7,988 bases of DNA from Lentisphaerota bacterium. GTDB taxonomy: Bacteria; Verrucomicrobiota; Kiritimatiellia; UBA8416; JAFGTH01. The translations under genes and the position numbers were made by a program. This document shows positions 1-6,294 of this stretch, one piece after another (position 1 is the first letter of the stretch; each line of letters opens with the position of its first letter). The DNA lies in the NCBI GenBank assembly GCA_016934225.1, contig JAFGTH010000001.1, forward strand, positions 1 through 7,988. Reading direction: 5' to 3'. The notes under the pieces are model-generated. The model was not told the origin of the DNA and did not search any database. It was given only the letters and a program-made list of their open reading frames with translations.

Positions 1-2
1 AT

Positions 3-710
3 CCTGGCGCAATGTTGCCGCGCAGCATTCCCAAAATAGTTTTAGCCATGCTGCATAAGGCAGGAGTTCCATCGCACCGGCTCGAATGGCACGGTCATAA
101 CGATTTTCATAAAGTTCTTATCAACGGAACAACTGCATGGCTCTATGGATGCGACGCTTTGAATTGCTCGCTCATCGGTATTGGCGAACGTTGCGGAAAT
201 CCTCCGCTGGAAGGCGCAGTAATCGAATATCTCGGATTGAAAGGTGAAATGTGCGGCATTGATACACGCGTCATCACCGAGATTGCCCACTATTACCGTT
301 CGATTGGAACGAAAATATCCGTTCGTTATCCGTTCGTTGGAGATGATTTTCATAAGACTCGCGCAGGAATCCATGCCGACGGACTGGTGCGCGACGAACG
401 TATCTATAACATCTTTAACACGACTAAACTGCTCGATCGCCCTCCAGAGGTTGTTATCACCGACAAATCCGGAGTTGACGGCATCTATCTTTGGGTAAAT
501 AATTTCCTCGGGTTGCACGGTAAGGCCATGATAAAAAAAACGAAAATGATCAAAATCATACGCTGGGTCGGCGATCAATACGAAATCCAGAACCGAACTA
601 CCGCGATTTCCGACAGGGAAATGGCTAACATGGTCCGGGAATATTTGCCGGAGCATTATGCCGAGGCTGAAAAAGCCGGGCACTTGACGTATGTTCATCA
701 TGAGGAATAA
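3..710 (+). CDS. Isopropylmalate/homocitrate synthase-family protein, C-terminal part (5' truncated by window edge)
   Basis: The frame is open to the left edge, and the codons before the first ATG (position 12) read Pro-Gly-Ala, which fits the PGAxLPR segment of this family, so the true start lies outside the window. The family condenses acetyl-CoA with a 2-oxoacid: 2-oxoisovalerate in leucine synthesis, or 2-oxoglutarate in lysine or FeMo-cofactor homocitrate synthesis. Counting from the ATG, the metal-binding HGHND motif is at residues 27-31 and GIGERCGNPPLE is near residues 56-67, marking the end of the TIM barrel. The segments around AGIHADGL and TDKSGVDGI resemble the LeuA communication subdomain. 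The protein ends about 70 residues later, so the roughly 130-residue leucine-binding regulatory domain of classical LeuA is absent. HGHNDFHK differs from the usual NifV/LeuA HxHND context, so the substrate cannot be assigned. nifU starts 22 bases downstream. An A8 run at 533-540 leaves the frame intact. Confidence 0.88.
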   Translation, partial: PGAMLPRSIPKIVLAMLHKAGVPSHRLEWHGHNDFHKVLINGTTAWLYGCDALNCSLIGIGERCGNPPLEGAVIEYLGLKGEMCGIDTRVITEIAHYYRSIGTKISVRYPFVGDDFHKTRAGIHADGLVRDERIYNIFNTTKLLDRPPEVVITDKSGVDGIYLWVNNFLGLHGKAMIKKTKMIKIIRWVGDQYEIQNRTTAISDREMANMVREYLPEHYAEAEKAGHLTYVHHEE

Positions 711-732
711 CAAATAATATACGAGAACGTCT

Positions 733-1575
733 ATGTGGGATTATTCGGACAAAGTGTTGGATCATTTTCGCAATCCGCGAAACGTCGGCGTAGTTGAAAA
801 CCCTGACGGCATCGGCGAAGTCGGATCTCTTGCGTGTGGCGATGCGCTCAAATTAACCTTTAAATTGGACGAAAACGGTCGCATTGCCGAAGCGAAATTC
901 AAAACTTTCGGCTGCGCCAGCGCCATCGCATCATCTTCAGCGTTAACTGAAATAATCAAGGGCATGACTTTAGAAGAAGCCGCGAATGTAACCAACCAGG
1001 ATATCGCCAAATACCTGGGCGGCCTGCCGGAACAAAAGATGCATTGCTCGGTTATGGGACGCGAAGCGCTGGAAACAGCAATCGAAAATTACCGCACCGG
1101 AAATACAAGCAAAAAAATCCTGGAAGGCAAAATTATATGCACATGTTTCGGCGTCACTGAAGAAGAAATTCTTCATGTCGTTCGCGAGAACGATTTAACA
1201 TCCGTCGAACAGGTGACCAATTATTGCAAAGCGGGCGGCGGCTGTGGCGGTTGCCATAACGATATCAGGAAAATCATCGAACAGGTTCAGGAGGAAAAAA
1301 AGAAGGATTCCAGACCGAAGAAATCGGCTCGTATGACAATAGTAGAGAAGATTCGACTCATCGAGAGCACCATCGAAAGAGAAATTCGGCCTGCATTAAA
1401 AAAAGATGGCGGCGACCTGGATCTTATAGATGTGGAAGGCAATCGCGTAACGATCGTATTTCGGGGAATGTGCGCGCAATGTAACGTCGCACAATTCACC
1501 ATGAAAGACGTTGTCGAGGCCAAACTGCGCGAGTTTGTGTCGGAAGATATTGTCGTGGAGGAAGCCAACGGGTGA
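733..1575 (+). CDS. nifU: NifU, three-domain Fe-S cluster assembly scaffold
   Basis: This 280-residue cytosolic scaffold assembles Fe-S clusters from sulfur delivered by NifS and passes them to apoproteins. All three NifU domains are present. Residues 1-123 are the IscU-like domain, with cluster ligands C35 (LACGDA), C61 (FGCAS) and C105 (MHCSVMGRE). Residues about 132-182 are the permanent [2Fe-2S] BFD-like domain, with C136, C138, C171 and C174. Residues about 203-278 are the Nfu domain, with C247-A-Q-C250. The start MWDYS matches the family N-terminus; the ribosome binding site is weak (GAGA about 6 bases upstream). A Lys/Glu-rich linker at residues 186-200 joins domains two and three and is encoded by an A-rich tract. 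The gene lies 22 bases after the synthase and overlaps nifS. Full-length NifU also serves general Fe-S assembly in some non-diazotrophs such as Helicobacter, so nitrogen fixation is not implied. Confidence 0.97.
   Translation: MWDYSDKVLDHFRNPRNVGVVENPDGIGEVGSLACGDALKLTFKLDENGRIAEAKFKTFGCASAIASSSALTEIIKGMTLEEAANVTNQDIAKYLGGLPEQKMHCSVMGREALETAIENYRTGNTSKKILEGKIICTCFGVTEEEILHVVRENDLTSVEQVTNYCKAGGGCGGCHNDIRKIIEQVQEEKKKDSRPKKSARMTIVEKIRLIESTIEREIRPALKKDGGDLDLIDVEGNRVTIVFRGMCAQCNVAQFTMKDVVEAKLREFVSEDIVVEEANG
1557..1562 (+). promoter_or_regulatory. Ribosome binding site for the GTG start of nifS
   Basis: GGAGGA lies inside the last codons of nifU, 9 bases before a GTG. It supports GTG at 1572 as the nifS start, which overlaps the nifU TGA stop as GTGA and should couple translation of the scaffold and its sulfur donor. 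Confidence 0.8.
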
Positions 1576-2723
1576 AAAACGTCTACCTCGACAACAACGC
1601 TACTACCATGATTGCGCCAGAAGTTATCGAAGCCATGTTGCCGTTTTTCAAGGATCTGTGGGGCAACCCGTCCAGTATGCATTATTTCGGCGGACAAACG
1701 GGGAAGCACATCTCAACCGCTCGAGAGAAGGTCGCGGCATTAATTGGTGCGGAGCCGTCTGAAATCGTCTTCACCAGTTGCGGCACCGAAAGCAACAATA
1801 TGGCAATTCGCGGCTCAGTCGAAGCCACCGGATCACAAACCAAAGTAATCACCAGCCGCGTGGAACATCCGGCCGTGCTTGGCCCATGCCAACAACTCAA
1901 GAATAAAGGACATGCTTTGACAGAAATAGGAGTGAATTCTTCCGGCCAATTGAATATGGCGGATTTACGTCAGGAACTAACAGGCGAACCGACAATGGTA
2001 AGTCTCATGTGGGCCAACAATGAAACAGGCGTAATTTCTCCAATTGACGAAATCGCAGCGCTAGTCAAAGAATTCGGCGGCATCATGCACACCGATGCGG
2101 TACAAGCCGTAGGCAAATTGCGCATAGATGTAAAGAAAACACCTGTTGATCTGTTGTCTCTGTCCGGACACAAGCTCCACGCACCCAAAGGAATCGGCGC
2201 GCTCTATGTAAGAAAAGGCACCCGATTAAATCCTTTCTTGATCGGAGGACACCAGGAAGGGGGACGTCGCGGTGGAACAGAAAACGTGCCATATATCATA
2301 GGACTTGGCGTTGCTTGCGATCTTGCAGCTAAAAACATGGACAAAGAGATCAAAAACGTCGCTAAACTACGCGACAAACTGGAAAACAAGCTACTCGCAA
2401 CCTGCCCCAATACAAGCGTTAACGGTGACAGAGCAAATCGCCTGCCCAATACAACCAATATTAGCTTCCAGTTCATCGAGGGAGAAGCCATACTGTACCA
2501 TCTGAGCGATATCGGTATAGCGGCATCATCCGGATCGGCTTGTACCTCGGGCGCTCTTGAACCCTCACATGTCATACGCGCAATGGGCGTGCCGTTTACC
2601 GCCGCACATGGATCAATTCGGTTTAGCCTTAGCCGTTATAACACAACCGAAGAAATTAATTACGTAATCGAGAAAATGCCTGCAATCGTCAAAAAATTGC
2701 GCGCAATCTCACCATTCGTGTAG
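1572..2723 (+). CDS. nifS: NifS-type cysteine desulfurase
   Basis: This 383-residue PLP enzyme converts L-cysteine to L-alanine and a protein-bound persulfide, the sulfur source for clusters built on NifU. It is a fold-type I class V aminotransferase. The N-terminus YLDNNATT is characteristic. Residues 149-153 (NNETG) and D175/Q178 line the cofactor pocket, H99 is placed to stack on the PLP ring, and K201 in SGHK forms the Schiff base. The GGTEN segment is at 234-238. The catalytic cysteine is C324 in SSGSACTSG, with the short loop of the NifS/IscS class rather than the SufS class. Length matches the family. The start is GTG, overlapping the nifU stop, with a strong upstream ribosome binding site. 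Adjacency to full-length NifU makes NifS a better name than IscS. The ROK kinase follows after 23 bases. Confidence 0.97.
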   Translation: MKNVYLDNNATTMIAPEVIEAMLPFFKDLWGNPSSMHYFGGQTGKHISTAREKVAALIGAEPSEIVFTSCGTESNNMAIRGSVEATGSQTKVITSRVEHPAVLGPCQQLKNKGHALTEIGVNSSGQLNMADLRQELTGEPTMVSLMWANNETGVISPIDEIAALVKEFGGIMHTDAVQAVGKLRIDVKKTPVDLLSLSGHKLHAPKGIGALYVRKGTRLNPFLIGGHQEGGRRGGTENVPYIIGLGVACDLAAKNMDKEIKNVAKLRDKLENKLLATCPNTSVNGDRANRLPNTTNISFQFIEGEAILYHLSDIGIAASSGSACTSGALEPSHVIRAMGVPFTAAHGSIRFSLSRYNTTEEINYVIEKMPAIVKKLRAISPFV

Positions 2724-2746
2724 TCTGACACGAGCAGAGAAATAAC

Positions 2747-3631
2747 ATGTTTCGACTCGGCATAGATCTTGGCGGCACAAAAATCGAGGGCATAGCGCTT
2801 GATTCAGACGGAAAAGAATGCTTTCGAAAACGCGTTCCGACAGAACAAGAACAAGGTTATGATCGCATTCTTGACAACATCAGATTGCTGTACGATGCAC
2901 TCGTCAAAAACATCGGCAACGCTACTCATACACTCGGCATCGGAACACCCGGCGCAATCTCGCAAAACACCGGACTGCTCAAGAATTCCAATACAGTATG
3001 CCTCAATAATATGCCCGTCAAAGCCGATCTTGAAAAACTGATCGGACGAAATATACCGATACAAAACGACGCCAATTGCTTCGCAATGGCCGAGGCCATG
3101 TATGGAGCCGGTAAAGAAAAAAATATTGTGTTCGGCGTGATTATGGGCACCGGATGCGGAGGCGGAATCGTTTGCAATGGATCCGTCATAACCGGCCTGC
3201 AATCCATCGCCGGCGAGTGGGGGCATATGTCCATTGATCCAAACGGACCCAAATGCTACTGCAGCGCCCGAGGTTGCGTCGAAACCTACATAAGCGGCGG
3301 AGGCCTGATGAATCGCTACGAAGAAAAATACGGCGAACGGAAAAAACTAGAATCAATTGTGAAAGACTACTATTCTGGAGAAATCCGCGCACTGGAATTC
3401 ATGAATGTGTTCTTTCAAAAATTCGGGCAAGCTATGGCAAATCTTATCGCCATTCTTGATCCTGATGTGGTGGTTCTCGGCGGAGGCGTGTCGAACTTCG
3501 ACGAACTTTACACCAAGGGAGTAAAGGAAGTCGAAAAACACGTTTTCAGCGACAGCCTCGAAACGCCAATCGTGAAACACCAGCTCGGAGATTCGGCCGG
3601 CGTAATCGGCGCCGCCCTTATCGGCGCATAA
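2747..3631 (+). CDS. ROK-family sugar kinase (Mak/fructokinase-like)
   Basis: This 294-residue protein should phosphorylate a free hexose with ATP in the cytosol. The first phosphate-binding motif, LGIDLGGTKIEG, is at residues 4-15, so there is no N-terminal DNA-binding domain and this is a kinase rather than a ROK repressor. The catalytic base is D108 in NDANCF. The second nucleotide motif, MGTGCGGGI, is at 133-141. The ROK signature EWGH (157-160) is followed by C170, C172 and C177, giving the H-C-C-C zinc site of ROK kinases. LDPDVVVLGGG near the C-terminus is the adenosine motif. The closest pattern I recall is E. coli Mak (manno(fructo)kinase), including GTPGAIS, LKNSN and GDSAGV. The sugar cannot be fixed by reading. 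It starts 23 bases after nifS behind a weak GAGAAA-like site, so co-transcription is likely although the functional link is unclear. Confidence 0.92.
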   Translation: MFRLGIDLGGTKIEGIALDSDGKECFRKRVPTEQEQGYDRILDNIRLLYDALVKNIGNATHTLGIGTPGAISQNTGLLKNSNTVCLNNMPVKADLEKLIGRNIPIQNDANCFAMAEAMYGAGKEKNIVFGVIMGTGCGGGIVCNGSVITGLQSIAGEWGHMSIDPNGPKCYCSARGCVETYISGGGLMNRYEEKYGERKKLESIVKDYYSGEIRALEFMNVFFQKFGQAMANLIAILDPDVVVLGGGVSNFDELYTKGVKEVEKHVFSDSLETPIVKHQLGDSAGVIGAALIGA

Positions 3632-3693
3632 GACACCCGAAATTACATTTTCGTTGTCTCCATGAGCGAAGAGCGGTAAGTTGCAAGCTGTTA

Positions 3694-3699
3694 AGAGGA
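3694..3699 (+). promoter_or_regulatory. Ribosome binding site that sets the GNAT start
   Basis: AGAGGA lies 5 bases before the ATG at 3705. A TTG at 3681 in the same frame would add eight residues but has no comparable site in front of it, so the ATG is preferred. Confidence 0.7.
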
Positions 3700-3704
3700 A
3701 AATT

Positions 3705-4223
3705 ATGACAACCGGCGCAAAACATATACTGATGGCCGCAGGCTTTGACGACGCCCAGGATGTATTTAATCTCATAAAAAAATACCCGGAAGAACTGGTG
3801 CCACGCTCAATCAGCGATATAGTTCAGAATATAGATCGTTTCATTGTTTGCAAAATTGACGGGCATCTCGTCGGTGTTGTGTCCTGGCAAATTCTCCCTG
3901 AAATAGGAGCGCCTAAAAGCCCCACAGTGGAGATTAAATCTCTGGCTGTTGAGAAAGAACATCAGCGCAAAGGCATTGGAACGGAACTTGTACTCACAGT
4001 TATGCAACGAATAGCTTTATTCCATCCCGCTCAAATTATCATATTAACATTTTCGCCCGAATTTTTTGCGAAACTCGGTTTTGAGAAAGTCCCCAAAGAA
4101 ACACTCATGCACAAAATTTATCTCGGCTGCGCCAACTGTACAAAATACGACTCTCCTTTTACCTGCCCGGAAATCGCCATGGCAAAGCAACCGCCGTTTC
4201 CAAAAACAGACGGCCTGACATAG
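3705..4223 (+). CDS. GNAT acetyltransferase resembling short N-acetylglutamate synthase
   Basis: This 172-residue single-domain GNAT probably transfers acetyl from acetyl-CoA to an amino acid, with glutamate in arginine synthesis the most likely substrate. The acetyl-CoA pyrophosphate loop is QRKGIG (residues 87-92), preceded by the strand EIKSLAV (76-82). The features of short-form amino-acid N-acetyltransferases are LVPRS (31-35), the DGHLVG strand, LTFSPEFFAKLGFEKV (114-129), and a tail with H136, C142, C145, C154 and a PEIAM ending. That tail, recalled as HKIWxxCxxCPxxxxCDE in relatives, is unusual for GNATs in general. The kinase domain of classical NAG kinase/synthase fusions is absent, as expected for the short form. 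It follows the ROK gene by 73 bases with no visible terminator or clear promoter between, so read-through or a separate weak promoter are both possible. It is the last gene on this strand. Confidence 0.82.
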   Translation: MTTGAKHILMAAGFDDAQDVFNLIKKYPEELVPRSISDIVQNIDRFIVCKIDGHLVGVVSWQILPEIGAPKSPTVEIKSLAVEKEHQRKGIGTELVLTVMQRIALFHPAQIIILTFSPEFFAKLGFEKVPKETLMHKIYLGCANCTKYDSPFTCPEIAMAKQPPFPKTDGLT

Positions 4224-4350
4224 TCACCGATCATAAGCATTGCTTCAGCTTTTAAATGTATGATTCAGCCTGACAATTATATTCGAACATTGAATGCGCG
4301 TTTATGATTACAACCGCTGCAATATCCGTGTTTCGATATGAATTCGGATT
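4224..4350 (+). other. Convergent intergenic region without a clear terminator
   Basis: These 127 AT-rich bases separate the stops of the GNAT and the helicase gene. I read both strands for hairpins followed by T runs. The best on the plus strand is AAGC-ATT-GCTT at 4235-4245 with TTTT at 4250-4253, only four pairs and poorly spaced. Nothing better appears on the minus strand. No small gene is supported. Confidence 0.6.
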
Positions 4351-4364
4351 CTATATGAATCCGG
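4336..4364. repeat. Short tandem and inverted repeat at the helicase 3' end
   Basis: ATATGAATTCGG (4336-4347) recurs 17 bases later as ATATGAATCCGG (4353-4364), 11 of 12 identical. Within the unit, CGGATTC (4345-4351) and GAATCCG (4357-4363) form a perfect 7-bp inverted repeat around TATAT. It overlaps the stop codon of the minus-strand helicase gene. No T run follows on either strand, so it is not a standard intrinsic terminator, though it could protect the 3' end of the message. Confidence 0.5.
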
Positions 4365-6294
4365 GGCGCGATTCACATACGAAATCCGGGGGGATCTCTT
4401 CAATAAAACGCGATGGCGCATGATAACTTACACTTCCATCCCTGTTTCGTCTAATTTCCGGAACACACAGGAACAATTCGTTTCTGGCGCGAGTTACAGC
4501 CACGTAGAATAAACGCCTTTCCTCCGCTTCCGCGCCTTCTGATTCGGCGATGGATCTTGCAGATGGAAACATGCCGTCAGTCGCCCATATTACAAACACA
4601 ACAGGCCACTCCAGTCCCTTGGCTTGATGAACAGTGCTCAGCCTAACGGCTCCCCCTGAATTCTTGCCTGCGTCTTCCGTCTCACTGTCAAGATTCGTCA
4701 GCAATGCCACATCGCTCAGGAATTCGTCCGTCGAATTGTATTTGGCCATATGAATAACAAGTTCCTGAGCATCATCGGAACGACGTTCAAAATTTTCGAA
4801 AGTGTTGATCATATACCGCTTATAGAATGCGTGTATAAATTTATATATCAATTCGCCGGGATCTTCGCGCAAATCCTCGGCAATATACGCCTCGAAGACC
4901 GGACGAATATCTTTCCATGACGCCATTGCCTGGGCGGGCAACATTTTTCCGAGTCTGTCTAGTACGGATGGATCGGTCAAGTTGCAGTTGCCGGCCATTT
5001 TCCGCCACAGTTTCTCGGCAGTTCTAGCGCCAATTCCCGGCAGCAGCGCGAACAACCGCGCAAAAGCCAGCTCATCACTGCTATTGGTCATAATCCGCAA
5101 CAGACAACACAAATCTTTTATGTGGGCCTGTTCGAAAAAACGCATGCCAGAGGTTATAACGTAATGCGTATTCGCGCGCATCAGCTCCATTTGTAACTCC
5201 ATAGAATGATAGTGTGCGCGATAAAGCACAACTATATCGGATAATCCATATCCCTCCCGTTGCAACTCGCCTATTTGTTCAACAACGTATCGCGCCTGTT
5301 CATCACCATCACGAAGTCGAACAACAGTCGGCTTTTTATAGGCCTCCCTGGTCGCGCGAAGAGTCTTCTGATACTGTTCAGGGTTTCCAGCGATACATGC
5401 GTTTGCGACGTTAAGAATCTCAGGCACACTTCTATAGTTTGTTTCCAACTTGAATATTTTTGCATCGTTGTATCGTTGCGGGAACGACATGATATTCTTG
5501 AAATCCGCGCCACGCCATGAATAGATACTTTGGAAATCGTCGCCGACGACAAAGACGCTGCGATTCTTTTTTGCTATTCGGTCAACCAGTTCGGACTGTA
5601 TTTTGTTCGTGTCTTGATACTCGTCAACCAAAACATGCTCAAAACGCTCCTGATATCTGCATAGAATCTGTTCGTTTTCCCTCAATAATTTCAGGCAATT
5701 CACCAAGAGATCATCAAAATCCATTGCGCCAATACGTAATTTTTCTTTCTGATACGCCAGTATTACATTCGTGACATCGTTCGGATCAACTTTGACCCCG
5801 GCGAACCGGTCAGATACGACAGATTCCAAGGGCATTTCTGTGTTTATGGCCGTTCCGTATAGAGTTAGCAATACATCCGGCTTGGGAAATTCTTTCCCCT
5901 GCAGTTTCAATTCCTGAACGCATTTGGCCATGAGCGTCCGCGAATCATCACGATCCATAATGGTATAATCCGATTTAAATCCTATGCGACCCGCATGGCG
6001 GCGCAGAATTCGATTTGCCATATGATGAAACGTGCCGCCCCAGATTCCACTCACCCCGGGACCAACTAATTCCGAGGCTCGTTCCAACATTTCTTTGGCG
6101 GCTTTATTCGTGAAAGTGAGCAACAAAATATGCTCAGGCAAAACGCCATCTTGAACCAGATGCGCGACGCGATACACAAGAGTTCGCGTTTTGCCCGTTC
6201 CGGCTGCGGCTAATACCAGAATCGGACCGGCAGGCGCGACGGCTGCGGCAAGCTGCTCGGCATTCAAACGTCCCTCAAAATCAATTCGAGCCAC
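4351..6294 (-). CDS. uvrD: UvrD/Rep/PcrA-type 3'-5' DNA helicase (SF1A)
   Basis: This 647-residue ATP-dependent helicase acts in repair, replication restart or removal of proteins from DNA. All SF1A motifs are readable: Q-motif LNAEQ (10-14), Walker A AAGTGKT (30-36), Ia LTFTNKAAKEM (59-69), Ib GGTFHH (86-91), II VDEYQDT (223-229), III GDDFQSIYSWRGAD (251-264), IV LETNYRS (283-289), V VRLSTVHQAKGLEW (550-563) and VI EERRLFYVAVTRAR (591-604). Motif II is DEYQDTN, as in the UvrD family. The protein ends 43 residues after motif VI, so it lacks the long C-terminal tail (RNA polymerase-binding in UvrD/PcrA) and is nearer in length to Rep; the exact subtype is uncertain. The GTG start shares one base with the yihY stop (TAGTG) and has AAGGGG 9 bases upstream. 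It is the third and last visible gene of the minus-strand operon. Confidence 0.95.
   Translation of the reverse strand: MARIDFEGRLNAEQLAAAVAPAGPILVLAAAGTGKTRTLVYRVAHLVQDGVLPEHILLLTFTNKAAKEMLERASELVGPGVSGIWGGTFHHMANRILRRHAGRIGFKSDYTIMDRDDSRTLMAKCVQELKLQGKEFPKPDVLLTLYGTAINTEMPLESVVSDRFAGVKVDPNDVTNVILAYQKEKLRIGAMDFDDLLVNCLKLLRENEQILCRYQERFEHVLVDEYQDTNKIQSELVDRIAKKNRSVFVVGDDFQSIYSWRGADFKNIMSFPQRYNDAKIFKLETNYRSVPEILNVANACIAGNPEQYQKTLRATREAYKKPTVVRLRDGDEQARYVVEQIGELQREGYGLSDIVVLYRAHYHSMELQMELMRANTHYVITSGMRFFEQAHIKDLCCLLRIMTNSSDELAFARLFALLPGIGARTAEKLWRKMAGNCNLTDPSVLDRLGKMLPAQAMASWKDIRPVFEAYIAEDLREDPGELIYKFIHAFYKRYMINTFENFERRSDDAQELVIHMAKYNSTDEFLSDVALLTNLDSETEDAGKNSGGAVRLSTVHQAKGLEWPVVFVIWATDGMFPSARSIAESEGAEAEERRLFYVAVTRARNELFLCVPEIRRNRDGSVSYHAPSRFIEEIPPDFVCESRPGFI

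Noticed and set aside
84..158. Finding entry with these base positions in the list above
   Set aside because: The numbers are residue positions of the YihY loop, not base positions; the real observation is given at bases 7284-7508.
533..540. A8 run as a frameshift mutation or slippage site in the synthase gene
   Set aside because: The frame stays open with family-consistent sequence on both sides, and no alternative product with a meaningful sequence is apparent.
42..713. A 223-codon open frame on the minus strand opposite the synthase gene
   Set aside because: The plus-strand frame has clear family motifs (HGHND, GERCGN). The antisense translation shows no recognisable domain and fits a codon-bias shadow.
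1287..1709. A 140-codon minus-strand open frame across the nifU/nifS junction
   Set aside because: It lies opposite two well-supported genes, has no family motif, and is serine/arginine-rich as antisense shadows often are.
733..2723. Reading nifU and nifS as proof of nitrogen fixation
   Set aside because: No nitrogenase structural or cofactor gene is visible, and NIF-type assembly serves general Fe-S needs in several non-diazotrophs.
2804..3226. A 140-codon minus-strand open frame inside the ROK gene
   Set aside because: It is antisense to the conserved ROK core and has no recognisable motif.
3662..3679. Five-codon mini-ORF (Met-Ser-Glu-Glu-Arg) between the ROK and GNAT genes, considered as a leader peptide
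   Set aside because: It has no repeated regulatory codons, no attenuator hairpin and no good ribosome binding site; chance is sufficient.
3681..3704. TTG at 3681 as start of the GNAT
   Set aside because: The ATG at 3705 has AGAGGA 5 bases upstream, and the eight extra residues add nothing known in the family.
4193..4214. Seven-pair hairpin (GCCGTTT with AGACGGC allowing one G-U) at the end of the GNAT gene as terminator
   Set aside because: It lies inside the coding sequence and is not followed by a T run on either strand.
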